The translations under genes were made by a program, and so were the position numbers. Below are positions 1 to 7,058 of a DNA stretch of 64,000 bases, piece by piece. The DNA lies in the NCBI RefSeq assembly GCF_023156235.1, contig NZ_JAKZAI010000008.1, forward strand, positions 1 through 64,000, written 5' to 3'. The notes below the pieces were generated by a model, which saw only the letters and a list, made by a program, of their open reading frames with translations, made no database searches and was not told the DNA's origin. Origin of the DNA: Marinobacter goseongensis. Lineage in GTDB: Bacteria > Pseudomonadota > Gammaproteobacteria > Pseudomonadales > Oleiphilaceae. Position 1 is the stretch's first letter. Each line of letters begins with the position of its first letter.

Positions 1-827
1 ACTTTTTCTCCCAACTCCCCGTGAGCCCTGCGAACCAGCATCGAGGGTACGTCCACCTCCTTGAGCAGCCGGCTGTTCTTGCTGAGGCCCACCAGATAGT
101 CCACGTTGTTCCGGTCGCACCAGCTCAGCAATCGGGGACGGTAAAAGCCGCTGTCACCCCGGAACACGATGCGGGTATTCGTCCAGTACTGCCGGATGAA
201 CTTCACCAGCAGGGCCAGAATGGCCCAGCTGTGGCGGCTGTCGCTTCGGTTGCTGGTGCGCAGGTAGCTCACCAGCAGATGGCGACCGCAGAACACGTAC
301 AGCGGGAAGTAACAATGGTGATCGTAGTAGGCGTTAAAGAACTTGCCGGGCTGGTCGCCATGCACTGGAACGTCGGTGCCATCGAAGTCCAGCACGATTT
401 CCTTGGGTGGGGCGTCGTGCTGTTCAATGAAGTGATGCCACATCAGTTCGTGGGCCTTGACCACGGCCTGCCGGTCTACGCGCTGCTCCATTCGGCACAG
501 TGTTGATTTGCCCGCCAGAATGGCCTCTTCGCCAGTCGCGGTCTGAAGTGCCTGGTCAGCGCGTAACGTTTCGTGATCGTTCAGATCTTCGTACCCGGCA
601 GCCACGCCAAAGACCCGTTGCCGGATCATGGTTTGAAGCTTGTGGCGAACCAGCACCGGATTACGGGTATCGTCCAGCACCGTAGCCAGGCGCTGAGTGA
701 GCTGGTGTTGATTGTCGACTTCGCGAAGCAGGAGCAGGCCGGCATCGGAGGTGATATGGCCGCCGGAGAAATCGGCTTCAATTTGACGGCGAGACAGTGG
801 CGAGAAGGTCAGTTTTTCAGGTACCAT
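1..827 (-). CDS. IS1380-family transposase, C-terminus cut by window edge
   Basis: Open without stops from an ATG at 827 down to the first base of the window, so about 275 N-terminal residues are visible. Translation begins MVPEKLTFSPLS and continues with SGGHITSDAGLLLLRE, LRADQALQTATG, a VLDFDGTDVPVHG stretch and VFRGDSGFYRP. This pattern fits the DDE transposases of the IS1380 family, in which the D residues of the DFDGTD and FRGDSGF segments are typically part of the catalytic core. The opposite-strand open frames here are shadows. The gene is probably intact beyond the edge, but that cannot be seen. It moves the element that broke the adjoining cassette gene. Confidence 0.8.
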   Translation of the reverse strand, partial: MVPEKLTFSPLSRRQIEADFSGGHITSDAGLLLLREVDNQHQLTQRLATVLDDTRNPVLVRHKLQTMIRQRVFGVAAGYEDLNDHETLRADQALQTATGEEAILAGKSTLCRMEQRVDRQAVVKAHELMWHHFIEQHDAPPKEIVLDFDGTDVPVHGDQPGKFFNAYYDHHCYFPLYVFCGRHLLVSYLRTSNRSDSRHSWAILALLVKFIRQYWTNTRIVFRGDSGFYRPRLLSWCDRNNVDYLVGLSKNSRLLKEVDVPSMLVRRAHGELGEK

Positions 828-932
828 TTTGGATAGCGGCTTTTGGTGCTTGGTGAACGGTGTAAGGTCCTGAAACTATAGCACTTTCAGCCGCTTTCTT
901 TTATCCCGTCATGAGAAATCCGGGCTAATGAC
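1..932 (-). mobile_element. IS1380-family insertion sequence, partial
   Basis: Right-hand part of an insertion sequence whose other end lies outside the window. It holds a minus-strand transposase and about 100 bases of terminal sequence. The outer limit is approximate: an imperfect GTCAT...ATGAC inverted pair around ATGAGAAATCCGGG (908-932) sits where the reading frame of a DUF922 gene abruptly begins, so the element end is placed near 925-932. The second end and target duplication cannot be checked here. Confidence 0.6.
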
Positions 933-1397
933 AAAGGCTCATTGCTTTCTGCAATCAACAATGCATCGCCAATTCGAGAGAGCGGTGAAGTTTTTCATGC
1001 TCACACTGGTACGTATGTAAATTGGAACTACTGGTGGGATAAACGAAATAACTACTGTAAGTTAAATCGTGTAGAAACTACTGTGACAATCACATACACT
1101 CTTCCACACTTATCCTCAAAAACAAAGAACGTTGAAGTAAAAAGAATATGGAATATATATTACTCAGCACTTATTGAGCATGAAGAGGGTCATGGCCAAA
1201 TAGCAATTGACGCGGCACAGTTAATAGAAAGAAGCCTTAGGGATCTGCCATCTTACTCTAACTGTGATCTTCTAAGCAAAAAGGCGAATGCTAAAGCCCA
1301 ACGGGTACTTAATAAATTCTCACAAAAGCATTTTGATTATGACAATAAAACTAATCACGGAAAAACACAGGGCGCATATCTTAATCTCTATTTATAA
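933..1397 (+). pseudogene. 5'-truncated DUF922 (putative zinc peptidase) cassette gene
   Basis: About 150 residues with the DUF922 pattern: an ITYTLPHL segment, then HEEGHGQIAIDAA, whose HExxH is the presumed zinc site, then a C-terminal Cys (SNCDLL). Family members are secreted or lipid-anchored and begin with a signal peptide and an earlier domain portion. Here the frame opens directly at LLSAINNASPI next to the insertion-sequence end, with no signal peptide, so the 5' part was lost or displaced by the element. A TTG at 942 could be used but has no good ribosome site. Base composition is clearly AT-richer than the window average, as is common for integron cassettes. An attC-like site follows the stop. 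Family call is fairly secure; loss of function is inference. Confidence 0.65.
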
Positions 1398-1399
1398 AA

Positions 1400-1528
1400 T
1401 GCATAGCAAGGTCGAGTAATATCATTCGCTGCGCTCTCTGGACAGCCTTTTCGTTGCATTGTTTGCGCGAGCTGCGCCTTTATCGAAAAAATGCAAAAAA
1501 AGTCTGCCGTGGTTGGCCACGTTAGCAT
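1400..1528 (+). repeat. attC-like recombination site 1
   Basis: Directly after the DUF922 stop. The right core is GTTAGCATC at 1521. The interior has partly complementary GGACAGCC...AAAAAGTCTGCC arms and a long variable centre, as in long VCR-like attC sites. The left core is degenerate (GCATAGCAAGG at 1401 rather than a canonical AAC core). The right core is supported independently because the next cassette's left core is its exact reverse complement. Confidence 0.55.
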
Positions 1529-1545
1529 CAATGGAGGAGTCAAGT

Positions 1546-1917
1546 TTGAGATCGGGAATCTTCATCGTATTTATTGCTTTGCTGGTTGGATGTGCAAGCT
1601 ATGAACAACACATTCCTACAGCAACAAGTACAGGCGAAATCGTCGAGCCTACCTTTGAGCAGAAGGCCGTTGGAGAGGCCTCGATCATGACGAATCAGGC
1701 CTTGAAGTCGTACCGGGAGGAATATGTCCATGCAACCGCACACAAGGCTTTTGCTCAATCTGATGTAGGTGCCTGGTCTTGGAAGTCTAATAGAACCTCA
1801 ATAAAGCACGCGATAGAGAACTCTTTGATAGATTGTCAAAGAAATAACAAAAGACACGAAGCTGAACATCCGTGCAAGATTATTAATGTTGACGGGAAAT
1901 GGGCCGGGGAGCGCTAG
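1546..1917 (+). CDS. Small putative lipoprotein encoded in an integron cassette
   Basis: Starting at TTG 1546 gives 123 residues; GGAGGAG at 1533-1539 lies six bases upstream and is the best ribosome site, while an ATG at 1531 would place it inside the coding region. The N-terminus RSGIFIVFIALLVGCASYEQ is a lipoprotein signal with lipobox LVGC. The mature part is polar, with two later Cys residues (DCQRN, HPCKI) that could pair in the periplasm. No family is recognised. The gene starts 24 bases after the attC-1 crossover, and its stop overlaps the next attC left core, the usual tight packing of a cassette. Function unknown. Confidence 0.65.
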   Translation: MRSGIFIVFIALLVGCASYEQHIPTATSTGEIVEPTFEQKAVGEASIMTNQALKSYREEYVHATAHKAFAQSDVGAWSWKSNRTSIKHAIENSLIDCQRNNKRHEAEHPCKIINVDGKWAGER

Positions 1918-2005
1918 ATGCTAACAATGCCAGTCATGGCGACGCCTACTGCATTGCGTCTTCGCCTCCATTCCATAGCCGCGCATGCTGGCTGGCGTTA
2001 AATGC
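1917..2005 (+). repeat. attC recombination site 2
   Basis: Left core GATGCTAAC (1917-1925) is the exact reverse complement of GTTAGCATC at 1521-1529, the sequence at this cassette's own start. That is what integrase-mediated cassette insertion predicts. Right core GTTAAAT (1997-2003) fits GTTRRRY. The inner arms pair as GCCAGTCATG against CATGCTGGC with one unpaired base, the extrahelical base typical of folded attC. The lipoprotein stop codon overlaps the left core. Confidence 0.8.
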
Positions 2006-2254
2006 CTTGGCTCCCGTGTTCGTGGGTGTGGTGTTCGGGCGCGGCTTGGCAGTAGTTTTCAGGCAAAACACAGCCGCCAGTCAGTCATCGGTTTTTGCGG
2101 ATAACTCGGTGTTCAGGTTGCCCAAGTGCTCGAAAACGAGCGTGTGGTTAAGGTTTTAAGGCTCTGGGGCCACTACGAATAATGCACAACCCGCCGCTGT
2201 TGCCGGACAATTTTCCGTCGCTTCGCGGCTCCAAACCGGCGCGTGAGCCGGGCG
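1998..2254 (+). other. Short cassette with no convincing gene
   Basis: The 257 bases between the crossover points of attC 2 and attC 3. The only long frame enters from inside attC 2 (1899-2159), has no ribosome site or sensible start within the cassette, and gives a composition unlike a folded protein. It is best read as an ORF-less cassette. Such cassettes can carry promoters or RNA, but none is identified here. Confidence 0.5.
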
Positions 2255-2260
2255 TTAGCG
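2182..2260 (+). repeat. attC-like recombination site 3
   Basis: Left core around CACAACCCG (2185-2193), right core GCGTTAGCG (GTTAGCG at 2254-2260). Arms CCGCCGCTGTTGCCGG and CCGGCGCGTGAGCCGGGCG are largely complementary with unpaired bases, and the centre is a short TTCCGTCGCTTCGCGG loop. Total length about 79 bases is typical of a compact attC. The next gene begins 13 bases later. Confidence 0.7.
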
Positions 2261-2272
2261 AGCAAAGGATAT

Positions 2273-2851
2273 ATGCGATTTCTGTGTTTTTACCCCATCA
2301 GCTTTTTTCTCTTCGTTTTCCCTGCAGCGCTCTTCGCGGCAGAGAGCCTGGACGAGCGCTTATTCTCTGAACTGCGACTAATCAACCAGTCCCTGAGTAC
2401 GTTGGCCTCGGAAAACGAGGCGTTTATCAAAGAGCTGGACAGAGAGCGTTGCATGAAAGCAGCGCCTCAAAGAAATGCTCCAATGAGTCCATCCTGCGAG
2501 GAGCAATCACTGAAGCATTTGGCCACTTTGGACGAGAGCAATCAAAAATCAGAAGTGGTCGTGAAACAGATGGTTAAAGGGTGGGCCAAGGTCTACGGAA
2601 TGTTGCGCGTGGCACACATGCAATGTGACCTGAACAGCATCAATTTTGAGGCGGTGCCGGCGTCTCTGAGAGCGCAATCTGGATTAACCGAACTGGATCC
2701 GGACGACGTCCTCCTGGAGTACATTGAGGCATCTGAGGGCGCATTGGCAGAGGATCTTGATGAACTGGATTGCGATGCAATCCAGTCGTTCACTGCCACT
2801 GTTCAACAGATAGTTATCGCGGCACGTCGAGCACAGGAAAGAATGCGCTAA
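2273..2851 (+). CDS. Exported protein of unknown function, last recognisable cassette
   Basis: ATG 2273 gives 192 residues, with AAAGGA just upstream and only 13 bases after the attC-3 right core. The N-terminus MRFLCFYPISFFLFVFPA followed by ALFAAES is a clear Sec signal peptide with probable cleavage after AFA-like residues. The mature protein is largely helical and acidic, with Cys residues near CMKAAP, SCEEQ, MQCDLN and LDCDA that could form disulfides. No family recognised. Its stop overlaps CGCTAAC (2846-2852), the reverse complement of the attC-3 right core GTTAGCG. This suggests the remnant of this cassette's own attC left core, although no matching right core follows. Confidence 0.65.
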   Translation: MRFLCFYPISFFLFVFPAALFAAESLDERLFSELRLINQSLSTLASENEAFIKELDRERCMKAAPQRNAPMSPSCEEQSLKHLATLDESNQKSEVVVKQMVKGWAKVYGMLRVAHMQCDLNSINFEAVPASLRAQSGLTELDPDDVLLEYIEASEGALAEDLDELDCDAIQSFTATVQQIVIAARRAQERMR

Positions 2852-2868
2852 CCCGAAGGGATATCCGG

Positions 2869-3108
2869 ATGCTGAGAACCGTGACATGGATCGAGATCGT
2901 CTTATCGATGATGCTGCTTGCGTTGGCAGTATGGCCGCTCTCGGGGTTTTGCGAGGGTAAATTCATGGGCCTTGATTGTGAAAGTCGAGCGATATTTGGC
3001 GTGAACCTGTTTGGTCCGCTGGGACTTCTGGCGTTCACCTGTTCGTCTTGGTCACTGACGAGCCGGTCAGTCACGCCGCAGGATCCCCTCGTCGTAAGCA
3101 CATCCTGA
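2869..3108 (+). CDS. Small hydrophobic membrane protein, unknown
   Basis: ATG 2869 gives 79 residues with GAAGGG about ten bases upstream. It has two hydrophobic stretches: IEIVLSMMLLALAVWPLSGF near the N-terminus and FGVNLFGPLGLLAFTC in the middle, separated by a Cys-containing polar loop (MGLDCES). It lies 17 bases after the previous stop and may be co-transcribed with it. The likely cassette context explains the lack of a recognisable family. It could also be a fortuitous frame. Confidence 0.45.
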   Translation: MLRTVTWIEIVLSMMLLALAVWPLSGFCEGKFMGLDCESRAIFGVNLFGPLGLLAFTCSSWSLTSRSVTPQDPLVVSTS

Positions 3109-3283
3109 TCCGGCGCATGCCACTTGCCAGTTACGGTAACCGTTTCCCGGGGAGGCGAGGGGGCATGAACATTTGTTCACGGGTTTCTTTTTGGGTGCTA
3201 TGTTGAAAGCATGAGCTTGCGCATTCCGGCGCGCAGTTATTGCGATTGCGGGGCCGCATGTTGCCGTATGGAGACGGACGCTG

Positions 3284-4336
3284 ATGGCTGAAAGGGACGA
3301 TTCAGAGAGCACCATTCTCGCCACGCTCCGCGAGAAAGCCGACCGGCTGGAGCGCCTTGAAGGCGAACTTGCAGCCCTTGAGCAAGAGCGGGAAGATTTG
3401 CTGAATAGCAAAAACCGCCTGTCTCGAAAGCTGAAGAAGTACCACCGAAGCCTGGAGGAGTGGGAGTGGTTCTTCGAGCATTCCGTTCAGATGCTCTGCA
3501 TCGCCGGGCTGGACGGTTACTTCCGTCGGGTGAACGCGACCTTCGCCAACACCCTCGGGTACACCCGGGAAGAGTTGCTGGCCCGCCCCTTCGTGGACTT
3601 TGTGCACCCCGACGACCGGGGCAAAACGATGCGGGAACTGACAGGGCTGGGTAGCGGTCGCGACAGCATCAGTTTTGAGAACCGCTACCTGGCGAAGGAT
3701 GGCCGCTGGCGCTGGATCGCCTGGTATTGTCCGGCCATTACCAACGCCACCACCAAGTTGTTTGCCATTGCCCGCGATATTACCGAAGATCGCCGCAAAG
3801 AGGCGGAGATCCTGTACAAGGCCTCCCATGATTCCCTCACCGGTCTCTACAACCGGGCTGCCTTTGAAGAGAGCCTGGAGTCTGCCATCGCCTTACAGGA
3901 GCGGAACCCGACGGGCGAAGTGGTGCTTTACCTGGTGGATATCGACGGTTTCAAGAATGTGAACGACTGTCACGGGCACATGGCTGGGGACCATTTGTTG
4001 CAGGTGATCTCCGACCGTTTCCGGCAAATCCAGCGAGCCGGTGAAATGGTGGCCAGGGTGGGCGGGGATGAGTTCGCCTTTCTGGTGGATGGCACCCGGG
4101 AAGGAGGCGATAACTACCCGGTGGAGCCCCTCGCGGAACGGATCATTGCCCAGGTCAGTGATCCGGTACCGATGAGCAAGGGCGAGGTCACCGTTGGGTG
4201 CAGCATCGGTATTTCCATGTTCCCGGGCACCGCCCGCGACTTCTGCTCATTGATGGCTCAGGCCGATAAGGCCATGTACGCCGTTAAGTACTCCGGAAAG
4301 AACGGTTTCCAGACGTACACCCCCTCACTGGATTGA
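3284..4336 (+). CDS. PAS-GGDEF diguanylate cyclase
   Basis: 350 residues, cytoplasmic (no membrane segment). A coiled coil fills residues 10-60, a PAS domain about 62-170 (LDGYFRRVNATFANTLGY, then the IARDITEDR exit helix), and a GGDEF domain from 175. The active-site GGDEF is at 260-264, so synthesis of c-di-GMP from two GTP is expected. The inhibitory RxxD site five residues ahead reads RAGE, so product inhibition through the classical I-site is probably weak. Start chosen at ATG 3284 behind GGAGACGG. The gene stands alone, after the cassette array. Confidence 0.9.
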   Translation: MAERDDSESTILATLREKADRLERLEGELAALEQEREDLLNSKNRLSRKLKKYHRSLEEWEWFFEHSVQMLCIAGLDGYFRRVNATFANTLGYTREELLARPFVDFVHPDDRGKTMRELTGLGSGRDSISFENRYLAKDGRWRWIAWYCPAITNATTKLFAIARDITEDRRKEAEILYKASHDSLTGLYNRAAFEESLESAIALQERNPTGEVVLYLVDIDGFKNVNDCHGHMAGDHLLQVISDRFRQIQRAGEMVARVGGDEFAFLVDGTREGGDNYPVEPLAERIIAQVSDPVPMSKGEVTVGCSIGISMFPGTARDFCSLMAQADKAMYAVKYSGKNGFQTYTPSLD

Positions 4337-4483
4337 CCCCGGGATCAGCCGGTCCCGACTCATGATTTTTGGCATCCTTTCAGGCCAGATCCTGCCCGGG
4401 TGGATTGAATACGTGGCGACCGCGGTAGACACTGGAGCCCACACACTCGTGTGATGGACCAGGTAAGGTGGAGCAGCCGGGAT

Positions 4484-5485
4484 ATGAAACTGACCAGTAT
4501 TGAAGAGGTGCAAAAAAGAGTCGGCGTTCTGCCTGCTCCTCGAGACCTGAAAGTCATCGACCATGTGGACGAGCATGCCCGACGTTGGCTGTCCTACGCC
4601 AATTTCGCGTTCATCGGATTTGGCAAGGCCGGGAATATCCAGCTTACCCCAGCGGGGAGCGAGCGAGCCTTTGCAACGGTAGTGGATTCCGGACATCTGC
4701 AGATTCCCCTCGCCGCGCTGGATGATGCAAGCATCGTTGAGCCTGATCTGTCTTTTGGCTCATTGTTCATGGTGAGCGGTATGGACGAGACCTTGCGGGT
4801 CAACGGCACGGTGTCCCACGTAGCCGATGGCCATGCGACCCTGAACGTAGCCGAGTGTTACCTGCATTGCGCCAAATCGTTCCGCCGCTCCGATTTCTGG
4901 TTGCCATCGTCCATAGGGCAGTCACAGGGGGAGCTGTCAGACTTCATCAGGCAGTCCAGATTTCTGGTGTTGGCGAGCATCAACCGTCGTGGGGAGGCGG
5001 ATGTCAGTCCCAAGGGTGACCCGGCGCATCTGTTGATTCAGGAAGATGAGGGTGTCCTTTATCTCTCTGATCGACCGGGTAACCGGCGGATAGACAGCTT
5101 CCGTAACATTCTTGAGCAGCCGGAGGTGAGCGTTCTGGCCCTGGTGCCGGGCTGTGAAGATGTGCTTGAGCTCAGGGGCAAAGCGGAGCTGTGCAGTGAT
5201 GATCATCTCCTGCAGCGATTCGAAATAAACGGCAAAAAGCCAAAGCTCATCATTAAAATACGACCGGCCTCACTGCTGGTAAGGCCGAGCCCTGCAATTA
5301 CCAGGTCCGCTCTTTGGCCCTCGAAAAAAGGCCCCGGAGACCTGGTGCCCTCAGACATCTTCAAAGCGCACATACAACGAAGCAAAGACAGCTCACTGAA
5401 AGCAAAGGTGGCCCGTGCCGCGGTGTCTTTGCCTGGCGCCATGGAGAAGGGGCTGGAGCTGGACTATAAAAAGAACCTGTACTGA
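4484..5485 (+). CDS. Pyridoxamine 5'-phosphate oxidase-like split-barrel protein
   Basis: About 333 residues in two halves. The first half has a divergent split-barrel pattern (RRWLSYANFAFIGF...GNIQLTPAG). The second begins near FIRQSRFLVLASINRRGEAD, continues SPKGDPAH and LYLSDRPGNRRIDSFRNI, and is a standard FMN-binding split barrel of the PNPOx-like superfamily. Members bind FMN, F420 or haem and reduce varied substrates; the actual reaction cannot be read here. ATG 4484 was preferred to GTG 4451 and ATG 4454 because GGTGGAG precedes it and the conserved part begins soon after. It converges on the MOSC gene with no terminator visible. Confidence 0.75.
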   Translation: MKLTSIEEVQKRVGVLPAPRDLKVIDHVDEHARRWLSYANFAFIGFGKAGNIQLTPAGSERAFATVVDSGHLQIPLAALDDASIVEPDLSFGSLFMVSGMDETLRVNGTVSHVADGHATLNVAECYLHCAKSFRRSDFWLPSSIGQSQGELSDFIRQSRFLVLASINRRGEADVSPKGDPAHLLIQEDEGVLYLSDRPGNRRIDSFRNILEQPEVSVLALVPGCEDVLELRGKAELCSDDHLLQRFEINGKKPKLIIKIRPASLLVRPSPAITRSALWPSKKGPGDLVPSDIFKAHIQRSKDSSLKAKVARAAVSLPGAMEKGLELDYKKNLY

Positions 5486-5517
5486 CCCGGTTGCGGACCA
5501 CACCCGCCTCGTGCGCG

Positions 5518-6558
5518 CTAACGCCGTTTGGTGAAGCGATCGATCAATTTGAAGGAACCCTGGATCGCCCGGTTTCTTACTTTGGATGAGAGGGCGTCCA
5601 CGCGTCGTAACGCGCCCGAGCGATTGGACGGCTCCAGCCGCACCGCATCACCCTCGCGGATCATGCCGGGTTTCAGCACGGAAATGTTCACGCCCAGGTG
5701 GCGCTGGGTGTGAGCTTCCAGGGCGCGGAGTACTTTGGCGTCTTTTGTGATGGCAACCTGCGGTTGAGCGGGCATGGAGCAGCGCACGGTGCGCGACACC
5801 ACTTTCAGCACGACCTCACCGATGTAGAGCTTACCGTCTACCCATTGAAATTCTTCAAACCCGGCGACGCCCTGAGGTGTTTCTATCAGCAGATTGGGCC
5901 GGAAGCGCTCAACCTGGAAATCCCCCTCGGGCTCCAGTTCCTTCAATGTTTCAAGGGATCCGCTGGTCAGCAAGTGCAGGGGATAAACGTCGTGATAACG
6001 CCCCAGCGGCGTTGTGAAAATGGCCAGTTCCATCATCATTCGCCAGCTGACCGAGGACATATCCGGCAGCTCTTTGGTGGCAAACTGTTTTTTCATCGCC
6101 GTGGCGCCCGCCGGCACGTTCAGCCGGTAGTGCTTCAGGTTGGTTTTGGGCTGGAGCGGCCACAGGCTGACGGGTTTGCCAATCGCCTCGCTCAATACGG
6201 CGTTCACATTGTCATCGGTGCTGTTCACCGTGCGGCCATCCGGCAGCTCGATGGTCACAGGGGGAACGCGGTCTGAGTTCGACGCCTCTTGGTACCGGGC
6301 TTTAAACTTCAGGAGTTTGGGGAGTTTTCTGACGGTGCTCAGCTCCCCTAGGGATTCATCTTTCAGTGCCCAATGACGGTCGCCCGACATTCCGGCTTTA
6401 CCGATGAAGCTTTCGGTGACTCTGGCGCCCTCCATGGACTTGACTGGATAACGCCACAACTCTTTGACCCGACCGACTTCTATCCGCTCTTTCACGCTTG
6501 GTACCTGTTTTTCAAGTTGCTGTCGTTCGGAGTGCAACGACGGTTGCCCTGTTTTCAA
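5518..6558 (-). CDS. MOSC-domain protein with N-terminal beta barrel
   Basis: 346 residues if the TTG at 6558 is used. The family core starts at VGRVKELWRYPVKSM, typical of the MOSC N-terminal beta-barrel domain, and ends with a MOSC domain containing the conserved Cys in TVRCSMPAQP. MOSC proteins use that Cys for sulfur or molybdenum-cofactor chemistry, as in molybdenum cofactor sulfurases and mARC-like reductases. The roughly 25 residues before the core look unlike the family, so the real start may be the GTG at 6495. No molybdenum genes lie alongside, so the substrate is unknown. Confidence 0.8.
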   Translation of the reverse strand: MKTGQPSLHSERQQLEKQVPSVKERIEVGRVKELWRYPVKSMEGARVTESFIGKAGMSGDRHWALKDESLGELSTVRKLPKLLKFKARYQEASNSDRVPPVTIELPDGRTVNSTDDNVNAVLSEAIGKPVSLWPLQPKTNLKHYRLNVPAGATAMKKQFATKELPDMSSVSWRMMMELAIFTTPLGRYHDVYPLHLLTSGSLETLKELEPEGDFQVERFRPNLLIETPQGVAGFEEFQWVDGKLYIGEVVLKVVSRTVRCSMPAQPQVAITKDAKVLRALEAHTQRHLGVNISVLKPGMIREGDAVRLEPSNRSGALRRVDALSSKVRNRAIQGSFKLIDRFTKRR

Positions 6559-6692
6559 GGATGTCGCGACGGCTTAACGAAGCCAAGGCTACACCGGGCC
6601 CGATACACCCGATAAGATAGAAGAGTTCATGATTGATCAAAAGCCTTATGGCCTTAAAGTTACGTTTCTCACCCAATCAGGAGAGTTCTGGA

Positions 6693-7034
6693 ATGCCCGA
6701 GTCAATCTTCAAGGCAAGTTTGGTCCTCGCCCTTCTTTTCTTCACGGGCTTTTTTGCGTTGGTTGTCGTGCCTCCGCTTCTTGAAAATCCCGATGTATGG
6801 GGCGCATTGGCGGCGGGCTTTGTTAACCCTTACGCCAGCGGCTACTCAACAGACGTGCTTGTTTGCTGGTTCATTCTTGCCAGTTGGGTGGTTTACGAGG
6901 CCAGAACGCTTTCCGTCCGTAACGGCTGGGTATGCCTGGTTCTTGGTGTGGTACCGGGGGTGGCGGTGGGGTTTGCCGCGTATTTGTTGCTGCGAGCACG
7001 GCAGATCAAGCAGGTCAGACGCAGCAACCCATAA
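6693..7034 (+). CDS. DUF2834 family inner-membrane protein
   Basis: 113 residues from ATG 6693, chosen because CAGGAGAG sits just ahead; the upstream GTG/ATG choices would add 20 polar residues not expected in the family. Three hydrophobic segments are visible: FKASLVLALLFFTGFFALVV, VLVCWFILASWVVYEA and WVCLVLGVVPGVAVGFAAYL. The acidic-aromatic YEART turn and the basic tail RARQIKQVRR match DUF2834 proteins, small membrane proteins of unknown role. It lies 24 bases upstream of the cation antiporter gene on the same strand and may be co-transcribed with it. Confidence 0.75.
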   Translation: MPESIFKASLVLALLFFTGFFALVVVPPLLENPDVWGALAAGFVNPYASGYSTDVLVCWFILASWVVYEARTLSVRNGWVCLVLGVVPGVAVGFAAYLLLRARQIKQVRRSNP

Positions 7035-7058
7035 CCCAATAAAAACGGAGCCATACCC

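Noticed and set aside
1899..2159. 86-residue frame entering cassette C from attC 2
   Set aside because: Starts before the attC, lacks a ribosome site and protein-like composition; the cassette is listed as ORF-less.
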